A stretch of 64,000 nucleotides of DNA from Siphonodentalium dalli (Eukaryota > Mollusca > Scaphopoda > Gadilida > Siphonodentaliidae): positions 189,465,122 to 189,529,121 of the forward strand of contig CP136069.1 of assembly GCA_032622095.1 (NCBI GenBank). The letters run 5' to 3'. Of the stretch, positions 10,259 through 22,508 are shown in pieces (the stretch's first letter is position 1; every line of letters begins with the position of its first letter). The notes below the pieces were generated by a model. That model was given only the letters and a program-made list of their open reading frames with translations. It was not told the DNA's origin and did not search any database. The position numbers and the translations under genes are program-made.

Positions 10259-11159
10259 ATGCGTTGTGTTCTGTCTATGTCTCCACTAGTTTGTTGCCAT
10301 AAGCTAAATACGGTATAAGAAACACTTGTCTCACTTTGATCCAGAATAAAATTAGTTACTAACCATAATTAACTTATCATTGAAGCATACCTACTATGCC
10401 TCTCACATGTCATTGCCGTCAACACCACTAGAGGTAACTTAATTTTAGGGTCCTGCGAATAATCAGTATTGAAAAAGTTTTATTCGATTGAACAGGCATG
10501 GTATATGATTCATCTTTGATTCAACTTTCAGTGGATAATAATATCTATCTAATATATGTTTATCTTCGCAGCGCAAAAATCAGTGTTCCGTGAGAAGCAC
10601 ACATACATTGGCATACTAGTAGAGACGTAAACACTCCCTCATTATGAGAGTATAGTTCATCTGGATGATTGATTTCATTATCCTGACCAACCTCCATCTT
10701 AGAAAAAAACGGATCGCATTACCGAGATCAATGAAATAACTCGTGAATCTCAACATTCAGTATTATTATGAGCCCCTTAAATTGCTATTAAGGTACAAAG
10801 ACATCACATCTCACCATTCCAACACATAATGTACACATGGAACTTTGTTTACTAAGCATATGCTAGACATTTGTTAACAAGTACTAATGACAGTAATAAA
10901 ATCCCATACTGACTCAGACATGTCATATATCCTCATCTATTTCAAGAAACATTGAATCAGGTTTTATCACATAATTTGGCCATAAAAGCAGTTTCATAAT
11001 TATCGGTAATAGACCAGCTGAATAGACACTTTTAATATCAACGCGTGCGATGACGTCACGGCGTTCTTCAAATAACTTGCGATCGCTGTAGTTTATGATT
11101 GTTGATTTCGATGAATATTGCGCGTTGCTTCGGGTTTATTTGATCATGTGATAAAATGT
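10259..11159. other. No gene recognised
   Basis: AT-rich sequence between the two foldback elements, with no convincing coding stretch or further repeat. Confidence 0.45.
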
Positions 11160-11300
11160 ATCTCACACTCGTCCTATTTTATACGTAATTTATCAACCTC
11201 GTCCTCTAAATTCTATTTGAGCCTCGGTAAACCTCGGCTCAAATCGAATTTAGTGAACTCGGTTGATAAATTCCGTATAAACTAGAAACTCATGTGAGAT
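11160..11300. mobile_element. Foldback hairpin element 2
   Basis: Arms 11160-11227 and 11233-11300 (68 bp each) pair across a loop of about five bases. The left arm reads ATCTCACACTCGTCC and then TTTATACGTAATTTATCAAC; the reverse complement of the right arm reads ATCTCACATGAG and then TTTATACGGAATTTATCAAC, and both finish with ATTTGAGCC and an AGG/CGG end. It is unrelated in sequence to the hairpin 0.9 kb upstream. Confidence 0.8.
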
Positions 11301-14300
11301 CCTCTATATAAAGTAAATTCTGGCGTCTAATAATGGTTCTGGGAATGCGCATATATATGCTTAGACATGATGAATATTCTCATTTGAGTGTCCACTGATT
11401 TATTATTTTATCTAATTTCCCGACATAGAACATAGCCATTTTTTGGAGAGCTAATGAAAAAATTACAATTTATTCAACAGACTACAAAATTTATGAACTT
11501 CTGATTTCTATATGGGGAATGGTTGTATACGATAGATTATTTACCAGACTCAAAACATGGCATTTTCTCACTAATCGTTACCAGTCACCGAACTGTGCAG
11601 TATTCGATTCGGTATTTGATTTGATCATATTTGAATATTCGCAGGACCCTACTTACTTTACCAAATGCAAATCCTAACAGTGTTACATATACGATATGGA
11701 TATAATGACCTTTTTATATAGGGGTGACTTATTTTATCATATCATGTTTTTAACAGATGTATCGCAGTGTCTTTATTCCCACAGTTTTATATATTTTGTC
11801 GACAACATTTACAGTTCTGTAGTGGCTATGATTGGAAAACCTAGCATTCAACACCAGAAAATAGTGTCCAACTGAAGCTGCATGTAAAGGATAAATTCAA
11901 TTGTTTCAGTGTGACTAATAACTATATTGGCATGGAATGGTATGCTATAAAAATCATTATATGTATTGTAGCAGGGATGTATCGAATGTTTAGCATGATG
12001 ACATATAGACTGTACATGTGCATGTAAGTTGCAATACATGTGATTCAGATCATGTAGCCCCGATGCCCCTCAAAGTTAAAAGATTTGTTGAAATGCAAAG
12101 TAACGTCATTATATTTATACTCACAGACACAGAATGCCATTGGAAATGTTTTGTCTGCTCACAGATTCCAGATTTATTGGCAAAGTTGTCTTGCAGCAAC
12201 TTCAGATGATCACATCACTCATTCTTAGGCAAAGCTGAGCTTATCAGCATCAATCTTCCTTCTATTTCTGTGATCAACAATGGTCTGTCGACAAAAAATT
12301 AGTAAACACTTATTAGAATATTGTTTTCATTAGTAAAATAGTATACACCTAAAATCTGTTCGTGAAATTGGCCACATCAATAATTTCCAGGGCTGTAAAA
12401 TCACATTTGTACTTCATCAACATTCATCAGCGACGTGGATATAGGGACTCCATTTGGGAGGCATCTATCTTGAACGTGACATGTATAAGGCCATACCTCC
12501 CCACCCCACCTCTTAAAATATCCAATTACTGTTGTATTGTATCAGGAATTAATTCAACAAACTCTCTCAAATTTTTGTTCAAGTTGGAGCAACCCCCTCT
12601 CTCGGGGATCCCCCATAAAACCCACCACCCCTCCAGTGCCGCATTCCTGTCATATGCAATAAGCAATGTCAAACATCCACATGTTTTTATGTGATGATCA
12701 CATGTTACAAATCCACATGTTCAAATATGAATGCATGCCAAAATAATAACCTTTGGTGAGTTGTTTCTGGTAACTTGTCAGCCCCTCTTCTGAACCCCCA
12801 CCCCTGACCATTTTCATTTATTGGTTTATTAAAACAAAATCTCAAGCGACTTTCAATTGCGCTACTCAAAATAACCCCGCTTTTAACCAGACACTGCCGG
12901 TTAAAATTGTGAATTGGAACATAAGTACTAGTAGAATGTCCGCTGAACAGTCTCTTTAAAAAACAACAATTACTTATGATGATCTTATCTTTGCCTTTTT
13001 TGTCGCAAGCATCCATAGCGACTCAACCCGAATGTCAGGTTATGTTCTGCATAAAATGGGAAAAAGAAGATAAAATATAAAGAGTATTCTCTGTATATGA
13101 GCTTTGGGAGCAAGTAAGTTGTGAGAACTCTCCTTACAATGTTTCATCCAGAGTTAACAAACGACGGTTATTCGGTACAGAAAACAGAGTTGCACAGCGA
13201 CACATTTATCCCTCAGAGTCATGCCACACTGATCCGTAATTGAACATGTGCACCCCAGTGTTTATATAACTAAAAATAGAACCGATGCAAGATCATACGT
13301 CATTAACACGGGCAAGCGCTTTCACTAAACTAAAGTGCGCTCAGTGATACATGAATGTTAATTTCCCTAATCACGAATACAAATTCTCAACAGTACTGGG
13401 TTTTACTTTCTTCTCAATTCTTGTTTAGGTTATCCATGTACTATTCAATCATTAAATGAAGGCCCTTGGGCCAGTGATAACGGACCTATATTTCGGAAGC
13501 GGCTTAATATGGAAAGTACAAGGTCACGGCCTTTTTGTTAGCTCCGAATTCATATATAAGTCTGTTTACTTTGCTCCCGCCCTCCCACCCTTGAGGTGCA
13601 ATTCGACCTTTGACATTTAAATTTCCTTTCAGAGACGTTACTTAACCCATATGTTCAGCTAGTTATTTCCAGGTTGTTCCCATGCTTTAGGACTCCACTC
13701 TGTTGCGGATAGCTTCTTTATTCTGTGACGTGGCGCTTGTGGGACCAAAAAAGGGCGTAAATTTGGATTAGATGAAATCCTAAAGTTTAGACCAATATGT
13801 TTCGGCTACCTGTTCTAATTTCCTTTCATTCATCATTAAAGGTAGTCATTCAGGCAAACCTTTCGTTGTTATCATATGACCATGTGGGATAAATAGTGTT
13901 TCCACTTTACAAGGGTTGTTTGGATGCATGACTCGGCTCTGTAGTTATGCAGCAACATGGCCAGTCCAGGGTTTCCGCTGGGGTTAAAATATAAGGTCCC
14001 TAGAACCTAGAAATGGTTTTGGCCCCTCGTATGTAAATTTTGAAATTCCATGTCCAAACCAAAACATATTTCCTTGCACCAAAGAACAGTGCTGGGCAGT
14101 TGTATTGGGCTAAAATTACCGCGGTAATTTGAAAATCACACCTGACCACTGTCATTAGATATTACACCTGGTTGCATGCTATTACCATCAATATTAAGAA
14201 ATTTCGCTGCATGTATCATCTATGAACAGAAGACAACCCTGGTCACTGATATATATGTCATGGTAAATATCATATCAATCTAATCCTGAACACGTAATTA

Positions 14301-15330
14301 CTATTTATGGAATTGTCAGCAGAACTATTTTATCAAAGTTAATAATCATGGCACATGATTCTACATTCCCATTTAGATTCATAATTTTCTGAGAAATATA
14401 TGGATGGATTAAAGATACGGTAAACGCTGGCGATGGGTATTGCATGTTATTGTCATGTTGGTACTCTGTGTTATGTAAACAAATGACATTTTATGTAAAC
14501 AAACAGTACGTAAAGCAAAACATTCAACACCGGGGAGATCCCACTAAAGGATCTTTGGTTAGAAATGTCACCAAGGCGACCAATGTGTTTACAACATACC
14601 GGTATGGCGTTTGCAAATCATCGCGTCTCAAGATTTCGTTATTGAATGGGTCACCGTTATTCACTCTCCTAAAATATCGCCACAGTGTTGAGTGTTTTGC
14701 TTATTGCTCACTATTTACATGCTTTATATAAACAAATGCTCGACTCACACAAAGTGTGTCTTTTGGGTAATATCGCATTCACACTATCAATATACTCAAC
14801 TATTAGTATATTTTTGAGGAAATTTTCATAATTTGGTAACTGTTACATGTATATCTAAATTATAACCTATAACGAAGGATATCCGAGCCTTTAACAGATG
14901 ATTGATTTATTGTACAGTACATACCAGACGATAGCTCAAAAATATCTCAAATTCATGTTCAACCCTGTCTGAGCACATGCCATGGGTTTTCCCCACCGCC
15001 TATCGGCCACATGGTTTTTCTTGCCAAAATCATACTTTTGATACGTACGGAAAGTTAAGCTTGTATTTGTCATTGTACCCTGATCCCTGATATTTTTGCA
15101 TTTATCAGTTCCCTTATTTTAAACAGACATGGCTCATTTGAACCTCCAATTTGTTTTCTACGTATACAACACTAAAACTGCTCCCCGTGTTTGTGAGTCA
15201 AAGTCATGTTTTTAGCATTGGATTAAAATATGTTACAACCTTACCCTGCAATTACGCACAGTACTGTTTGAATTAAATAACAGGGACAAAATTATGATAA
15301 TATGTATACATATATGTTCCCACTAAAATC
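11301..15330. other. AT-rich DNA without recognisable genes
   Basis: About 4 kb with open frames of at most 110 codons (12362-12694 plus, 12705-13016 minus, 14444-14731 plus). None shows a known motif, a signal sequence or a convincing composition. No tRNA, repeat array or clear transposon ends were seen. Confidence 0.45.
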
Positions 15331-16180
15331 ATCTAATTCGCCCCAACAAACCCCCCCCCCCCCTCCGACAATACTACATATGCAGGCCAATATTTAGCTC
15401 GAACCATAATCCCATTGTGTAAACATATATGTAGTTTATAACTGCCAAATTCGCACCAACGAGTGATATCTGATATCATCACTAGCACCCTCTGATGTAA
15501 CCCGACAACACATAATATCAATCCTGCAGGTGGCAGATAAGCACCCCCAGATGTGCCAACCAGCAATTATAGTCCCAAATTCAAATCACATGTGTAAACA
15601 CTAGGTAATGCATCGAATTCGAAACCAACTAGTTAGGTACTCGTAGATAATATCATTATAGTCAAAATAGTAAACACCCTCCCCCAGTATAGAGACAAAT
15701 AACGTCTTATCACCTCCCCCCACATCAACTGCATGCGTAGATTCGATAAACCCGTGCCCGCCAAACAATCCTAATCCCATTTTGTAAACATATATGTTCC
15801 TACTAATAACCCCATACCAGTTGTGTGCTCAGCTATAATAACATTATAGAGAGCAGACACACAATATCACCCTCCCATCTTAACTGCATGCTCGTAAATA
15901 AACCCGTGCCCGCATGTGCCTACTAATAACCCCCATTCACCCTATACGCAATATCACCCCACCCCCCATTTTAACTACATGATTGGGTGTAAACCCGTGC
16001 CCACCAAACAAACTTAACCCCATTGTGTATACATATATGTTCCTACTAATAATCCCATTCGCCACATGAACGTACATATGTGCAATTCCCCCCCAACAGA
16101 AATACAAATGCGCACCACTATTTATTTATATATACAAAAACGCATTAATACCCATCCCGCCCCCTCCAGCGTGTGTATAC
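15331..16180. repeat. Degenerate C-rich minisatellite
   Basis: The phrase AATCCCATTGTGTAAACATA, then TATGTTCCTACTAATAA and CCCCATTCGCC, recurs with drift near 15408, 15773, 15920 and 16017, between poly-C stretches (15349-15363, 16088-16093). Spacing is irregular, roughly 100-370 bp. Confidence 0.6.
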
Positions 16181-16337
16181 TCACACCCATGCCATCCAAG
16201 TAATCTGAAATATATGGAAACGTCTGCCAATTAAATTAAATTCATCCCCAATATATATAGACATGTCTATCCATTTCGTCCCAAATAAGATTGTAGATAC
16301 CCACAGCAACCTAACAACATGTCTATGAACCCATTCA

Positions 16338-16840
16338 TGTACCTGCTTTGACCTTGAGTTGTCCATTTTAAAGGTCAAGGTCAAGTGGGGTCACGATTTG
16401 ACCAGTCCAAAACACCGCCCGGACAAAAGTACCCGACAAACGTGCCCGTCGAAATCCATCCGGTTTTACCCGATTTGACCTTGAATTGATCATTTTGAAG
16501 GTCAAGGTCAGGTCGGGGTCACGACTCGACCCGTCCAAAACACTCAGTGGACAAAAGTAACCCTATGTATAAAATTTCGTCGAAATCCCATCAAAAGTAC
16601 CCCCACATACCAAGTTTCATCGAAATCCCGTGATATTCGGGCGTTTGACCTTGAAATGACCCGATTTCAAGGTCAAGGTCACGTCGCACGGGCAAATTAA
16701 TAGGCCCATGTCACTCCCCGGTCGAAAATACCCCCACATACCAAGTTTCATCGAAATCGGTTCGGCCGTTTTCGAGTCCATCGATTACAGACAGACACAC
16801 AGACACACACACATATCTTCCAAAATATATAATAGACTAG
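16338..16840. mobile_element. CTAG-type dispersed element, copy 3 (5'-truncated)
   Basis: Starts within the interior (GCTTTGACCTTGAG) without the CTAG end and closes with the standard CA run and AAAATATATAATAGACTAG. It carries three AAGGTCA subunits, including a perfect 12-bp hairpin at 16646-16675. The unit containing the CGACTCGACCC stretch has lost part of the following subunit relative to copies 1 and 2. Confidence 0.7.
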
Positions 16841-17719
16841 CAGGTTAGCCCGCCACTGGCGTGGTTGGTCAGAAACATGACATTTTTTTATTAATTTTTT
16901 AATATATATATAAATTATTTTTTATATTAATTTAATGTTTTTTTGAATTTGTTAATATTTATTAATGTTTTTATTAAATTAACGCATTCTTTGTTTTTCA
17001 ATGAGTTAATTCATGGTACCCGTCCTAAACTTCCCCGTTCCTAGGAACGACAGACTTTTTAATCAAGAGAAATTATTATACCCGTCCCAAAAAGAGGTAT
17101 GATTTTTTTTAACCTGCCCGTGGCCATTGAGCAGCCCCTGACAGAGGTTGTCCACCCTTACGAGATGGTCAATAGTCCACGCAAAGAGCGGACAGTCAAT
17201 TAATCCCGTCGTGAACCCCATCACCAACGCGACGTAATTTTGTTTGGTATCATGTGTTGCGTTCTAAAAATAGGTCGCTTACAGTGGATTCGTAAATGAC
17301 GAAATATGAATGCGACAGAGAATATTGTTTGATCTAAAGCAACTGGAACGAATGGCAGAGAATTGTAAATCAACTGCGTCTGATCCAATTGTAAAAAGTA
17401 CTATGACTTCCAATAAATCTCTCCGCATAGGAAAGCACTCAAAATATTGTTCCCGTATATCTCTGCGTTGCGGTTGAATTGTAAACAAACGCTCTTTTTA
17501 TAGCGACGCGTCATATACAACGCTCATTTAATTATCACTTGATTAACCACCGCAGTGCCGTTCGCGGTGATTTTGATGATTGGGAGTGGAGAAAGGGTGC
17601 TCAGAGCTTCTCCAAAACGCGACAACTACGGTGTCCGTGGGATTTTACCCTTAGATAGGAAGTTTGAACTCAATCGAGCCAGCAGTTTTCGATTCTATAA
17701 AGTATACCCACATACACAT

Positions 17720-17756
<37 letters not shown>

Positions 17757-17785
17757 TACGTAGTTCTCAAAATATATAGTAGATT
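16837..17785. mobile_element. Related CTAG-ended element, different interior
   Basis: Begins at the CTAG that ends the previous copy (CTAGCAGGTTAGCCCGCC) and finishes with CAGTTTTCGATTCTATA, a TA-rich microsatellite (17728-17750) and CAAAATATATAGTAGAT. Its ends resemble the AAGGTCA-rich elements but its interior does not: it has an AT-rich stretch at 16885-16990 and no AAGGTCA subunits. No coding region is recognised. Confidence 0.5.
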
Positions 17786-18120
17786 TACTCAAATGTAATT
17801 TAAGGAAAAGTACGTAATGAAGTGTTAAATAGATGCGAACACGAAAAGTGACGAATTATTTTTGGAAAGACAAAGGTCAAGGCGACAAATTCCGGTCGCA
17901 GAGAAATGTGGTAATTTCCGGACGTGTTTGTTGATACCGTGTGCCGGCGCAGCTTCAATGTTAGGCTAATAATAACTGAATAGTTCCAACTTTCATTGAT
18001 TATAAAATGACATTGCCAGTTCATGATGAGTGTTAACGATCTTAAATGCCAACTATCAAAACTGTCAATATCATCGAATTTACCTTCAATCAACATGTTA
18101 TATGATGTACGAAGTATCTA

Positions 18121-18297
18121 ATTACGTTCTTCGTAGGTTTGCATAAATATTCTCACCTTTACTAACAGATTTTCTTTTGATGACGGCTCAAATTCAGTGG
18201 TCTTGGAGTCTAAACTCTGATCGACAACAACAAACCAATATGGCTTCCACAAGGCAGCGTGCAGATGAATTTTAGATCTTGGCGCGTGCGCTATAAT
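18121..18297 (-). pseudogene. Possible exon or gene fragment of unknown family
   Basis: An open minus-strand stretch of 59 codons between stops, without a start codon. It reads like real protein more than most frames here, with segments such as HLHAALWKPYWFVVVDQ, SLDSKTTEFEPSSKENLL and VRIFMQTYEERN. An AAG|GTGAGA at about 18155 would make a good splice donor. Another 98-codon minus frame (17800-18096) follows just downstream in a different frame. I do not recognise the family, and it could be chance. Confidence 0.25.
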
Positions 18298-18467
18298 TCA
18301 CGAGCGTCATACACAGTAAATGTGTAGCCTCATTGACAATCATGTGTACATATAGAAAAACATATACAACATGGGTGTACACATGCATGTATACTGTACT
18401 GTATAGATATTGGCGCTATACACCATGTGTCCAGGTCTACCTCTACAGTAGTTTGCAGAGAGTATAT

Positions 18468-18502
18468 GGTCGACTCGTATATATATAAGAAAATGTATTG
18501 GC
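18468..18502. repeat. Solo arm of the 21-kb hairpin family
   Basis: GGTCGACTCGTATATATA followed by AAGAAAATGTATTGGC matches the right arm of the hairpin at 21146-21178 with few changes. No partner arm is visible nearby. Confidence 0.5.
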
Positions 18503-18635
18503 ATATATATGTATATATTTATTTATATTAAATATTTGCGTTGCGCGGCGTAAATAGCAAAGTTTCTCGATTTGTACATGAACTTAGCCAGTTGACGACT
18601 GGCGTTTCCAAATAAATATTGTGCGATAAATAAAA

Positions 18636-19310
18636 TACTAGCTGATGTGCCCGACTTCATCAGAACCAGAAACATGCCTATATGAGAGTATTTTAGCGAG
18701 GTCAAGGTCAAGGATACGGTTGCACGTGAAAGGGCTATTTAGGGATTTTGTATTGATCGCCTCCAGAATATATAGCGTCTTGTTTGTTGACGTTGCATAA
18801 TTGAGTCTCATGGGGAATTGCGAGTTTGGACCATAAACAGACCTATATGAGCGTATATTAGCGAGTTCAACGTCAAGGACAAGACTTCATATAAGCCCTC
18901 GGGCTTGTTGTCTGATCCTCATTTCCATACATTATCTCTTCTATTTATGCATATTTGTATCATCTGTATATTATGTTATGTTGGATTTGGAAATAAAAAT
19001 ATGTTTACACTAAGGTCAAGGACACGGTCGCACGTGGGATTTCTTTGTGATCACTTCCGTATGGGCAGAAAATACAGCGTCTGGACTCGTTTGTTGACGT
19101 TGCAAAATTGAGTCTGATGGGGAATTGCAAGTTAGAACCAGAAACATGCCTATTATATGAGCATATATATGAGCTAGGTAAAGGTCAAGGACACGGTCAC
19201 ACGGGATCAAAGTAGCCCTACATAACAACTTTGAGTCGGATCGGTCGAGCAGTTTTCGAGCCTATATACATACAAACAGACAGCCAGTTGTTCCAAAATA
19301 TATAATATAT
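18636..19310. mobile_element. CTAG-ended element with two internal direct copies
   Basis: Starts ACTAGCTGATGTGCCCGACT and ends CAGTTTTCGAGCC, then GTTCCAAAATATATAATAT. Two diverged direct copies of a core of about 170 bp (about 18701-18880 and 19012-19200) share GTCAAGGA-ACGGT-GCACGT, GTTGACGTTGCA and ATTGAGTCT-ATGGGGAATTG. About 125 bp of unrelated sequence separates the two. Confidence 0.55.
18882..19007. mobile_element. Possible LINE/SINE 3' tail inserted in the element
   Basis: ACTTCATATAAGCCC-TC-GGGCTT forms a 6-bp hairpin, followed by GTTGTCTGATCCTC and an AT-rich tail ending AAATAAAAATATG. A similar motif order occurs at 20783-20900. The form resembles 3' ends of non-LTR elements, but no coding part is attached. 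Confidence 0.35.
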
Positions 19311-19480
19311 AGTATATATAGATATAGTGAACACCATTGTTTCTAATTGTTATATTCACGAGAAAGTGTGCCCTTAATTCTGGATAATATTCACATTCAA
19401 CATGATGTAAATATCATCCTCGATTCCGTTTTTTTTTTGCAGAGCTTAAATTTGCATGTCACACGACCATAAACGAGGAA

Positions 19481-20251
19481 ATACCTTACTCGGATTTAAA
19501 TTCGCGCAGTATTATTTTTCGCGTACCGATCGGTGCGCGAAGTTAAAACTGAGCGACAAATAGTACGACTCCTATAGGTTTACACCAAAACACGATGAAT
19601 ATATAATGGATATGTCAATGAGTTACATGCACATTGCGGAACGTTTCATTGAATAGACAAGTATGTGTGCATGTGGACAACCTATATATCTCAACACCAT
19701 TATTCACACGTAAAGCGATAAATCATGGTAAAATCTTCGATATTTCGATGATTGTAAGACATAGAAGCATATTCCATGCACCGATTCTGGGCATAAGGTG
19801 CACGAAAGCAAATCTCCATTTACACAGCCCATGAGTGATACCGTGGTCATACAGTCTGAGTTAATTATTTCAACCCAACTATTTAATACACGTTAACAGG
19901 TGTTGATTTGTTACTTCATTCGAGTTCATTTCAATCCTGTCCATTTAACTATTTAAATACCAGCATGATTATTTGGACCATGCATAAACACACATCTTCA
20001 AAACAAAATGATGATGCAGTTATGCTCTATATACTCGTTGTACAGTTTCGAAAAATGTGGCATTTAATATACATGCACGCGTATCTCATATAATGAACGA
20101 CTAAGAACTGAAACTCGCATCAGATACAAGACTACAATGAAAATAATTTATCAGTTTTTAATTCGCGCAGCACGGTGCGTGAACTATAAGTGCGCGAATT
20201 AAAAACTGAGCGAAATATAGCACTGCGCGAATTTAAATACGAGTACGGTAT
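19481..20251. mobile_element. 771-bp element with 30-bp terminal inverted repeats
   Basis: The left end 19481-19510 reads ATACCTTACTCGGATTTAAA and then TTCGCGCAGT. The reverse complement of 20222-20251 reads ATACCGTACTCGTATTTAAA and then TTCGCGCAGT, a match at 28 of 30 positions. Both ends are followed by a TTTCGC motif and by AAACTGAGCGA words. It has no transposase and is probably a non-autonomous DNA transposon. A target duplication is not obvious. Confidence 0.6.
20152..20208. repeat. Perfect 18-bp hairpin inside the TIR element
   Basis: CAGTTTTTAATTCGCGCA (20152-20169) pairs perfectly with TGCGCGAATTAAAAACTG (20191-20208), with a 21-base loop between. It lies just inside the right terminal repeat and gives that end a nested structure. 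Confidence 0.85.
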
Positions 20252-20782
20252 GCAATAAACTAGGATATGATATATTACATAGTATTTTTCAGCTACGAGC
20301 ATATGCTATACTATTTTTCAAACAATCTGATGCCTCATTTGTGTCTGAACTCACTGTTATTTGCTCTAATATTCTGACCAAAATCGTCAGTCGAACGATT
20401 CTCCAAGATGTGTGGACTGGTGTATTCCCCGAACCTCTGACTGGCAATTTGGTCTGAATGTTATAGAACACTACTGAGTATTTCTGAAATTTTAAAAAAT
20501 AACTAGCGTATGCTTGTAACTGTTATGTAACAGTCGAAATGCTATGTTTAGTGTCAGTTCCTCATATATTATTATTTGTACAATTTCGTCGCTTCGGCCA
20601 TTTTGCATGCCCGGTACTCACCAACCTCGAAACCATGTGATTCCCCATCGTGATATCATATCACTCAAGTCCGCTTCTCTCCGTTTACCAGTTTCGATGC
20701 TCAATGGAAGGATACAACATCGATAGTGTGCCATCACTGACTGTTCCTGTTTAGAAATAGGTCGTTTGTTGAACTTATTGAG

Positions 20783-20900
20783 GATAGGACTTAACAAAAG
20801 CCCCTAAGCGTGTTGCCCAATCCTCTTTTGAACAATTTATAATTATATGTCAGGTATTTATTGTTTGTAATTCTGTTCTGTTTAGTTCAAATAAAATATT
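20783..20900. mobile_element. Possible LINE/SINE 3' tail, second copy
   Basis: GATAGGACTTAACAAAAGCC, CCTAAGCGTGTTGCCC and AATCCTC, then an AT-rich stretch ending TTCAAATAAAATATTG. It parallels the motif order at 18882-19007. The assignment rests on form only. Confidence 0.3.
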
Positions 20901-21009
20901 GTGTAAACTATCGCATTATCTAATATTTCCATCAATAAATAATCAATCCTAGTATGTATATATCCCTTTCATGGGGGGAGCTGCGCTTGTGCAGCATTAA
21001 CGACCCTGT

Positions 21010-21078
21010 GCCAGTGCATTCGCTTATATATGCGTGTCTCCCATATGTAACCTCGCATATATAAGAAAATGCACTGGC
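21010..21078. repeat. Hairpin 1 of a tandem pair
   Basis: The 25-bp arm GCCAGTGCATTCGCTTATAT (then ATGCG) at 21010-21034 pairs with 21054-21078 with two mismatches and a 19-base loop. The size and stem suit a precursor-microRNA-like fold, but transcription is not shown. Confidence 0.7.
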
Positions 21079-21109
21079 TTAATAGGGTCAAGTATATACA
21101 TATTGTTAG

Positions 21110-21178
21110 GCCAATGCACTATCTTATATATGCGAGGCGCCCTATGGTCGACTCGCATATATAAGAGAATGCATCGGC
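21110..21178. repeat. Hairpin 2 of a tandem pair
   Basis: The 27-bp arm GCCAATGCACTATCTTATAT (then ATGCGAG) at 21110-21136 pairs with 21152-21178 with three mismatches and a 15-base loop. It begins exactly 100 bp after hairpin 1 and has the same arm sequence family. Confidence 0.7.
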
Positions 21179-22508
21179 ACAGAGTTTTCGCAAAATTTCA
21201 GGAAGCTTCAGTCATGTAAGGGATATATATGCATCGCACCTCTCAATGTCGCCTTGGAATCGGGTGATGAATCTGTTCAACGCCACGTCATCCGTCCATG
21301 AAGCGTTAATTTGTCGACTTCGTGTACTGCATGATAACCCTCATTAATATGTTATTTGTACTGTTGATGTCGGGAAGGTTAACTAACTGAAATCCCATCG
21401 GAACAATATAACAAGAAAACCATAGTCAGAAATGGTAACGCCCTCAATATCATGTTATTAGGCATCTATAATATAAAATATATTGGTTTCATGAATTCAT
21501 AAAACAACTAATCCTTCAAATTATTACAACAGCTTTTCAGCTTATCACTGAAGGTTTCTCATTCACCACACCAGAAAGCATCTAAATACGGACCATAAAT
21601 CTACTAATCGGATTAAATACACCCCCGATATTTCGCAATACGACATTTAGTCTACATTCCAACTGAGACATACTTCATCAGCAATGCTAGCTGTTATAGT
21701 ATGCATTGTTTTTCCGCAATTAAATCTTCAAGATTGGCCCAGCCATTATTCATACCTGAGTATCGAAAGAAATTAACGCGGTCATAAAAGTTACATACTG
21801 CAACAAAGAATACATAAAAGTCTAACCTGTACGCAATATAACGAGTACATGATTACTCAACGTTACCCCATAGCTTCTAAATTGTTTTATTTTTTTATTA
21901 TAAATGTTATTCATAATAAATAACACAAGTACGAAACGGAAAACGGTGCTAATACAATCCATTTATTATATATGTTACTATATGATTAATATATATTTAT
22001 TTTATCATATATGCAACGTCAGACGTTGTTTATTAATCCTTTATTATCGAAGTTGTTTCCGTTACCTGATTACCGTCGTTCCGCTTTGATTTGTCGTAAT
22101 ATTTGGCGTATGCAGTTAAAACAGATTGTTGTATATTTACCGACATTAAATTACATCTTCTGCAAATGATACCTGATGTCTTGGTTGTCTTATTAATCTC
22201 GGAAAATATCCCCAGAAAAGTGTTGGATGTCACCTGTTGTGTTATATTGTGGGAATAGGACATTACTCTTCGTACTATTACAATTTCCTAAAATGTTTTG
22301 TTCTGCGAGATATCCCCATAGCTCCAGATATGGCAGCCTGGCAGTACACCCATAGGGCATAATGATCTTCGCAGTTTATATTATAGTTACATATCTCGTC
22401 CGCGTAGTCTTCATTTTTGATCACGTGGTCTGTTTCCGACATATAAATTGAGAGACTTTTATTTGCTTTAAGTTAGAAAAATGCTACTGTCAAATCACAG
22501 CCTTAAAT
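21179..22508. other. AT-rich DNA without recognisable genes
   Basis: No supported coding region; open frames are at most 76 codons. Sequence composition is ordinary for the window. Confidence 0.45.

Noticed and set aside
12362-13016. Two open frames of 110 and 103 codons
   Set aside because: Residue composition looks random, no domain or signal is recognised, and nothing in the flanks suggests a gene.
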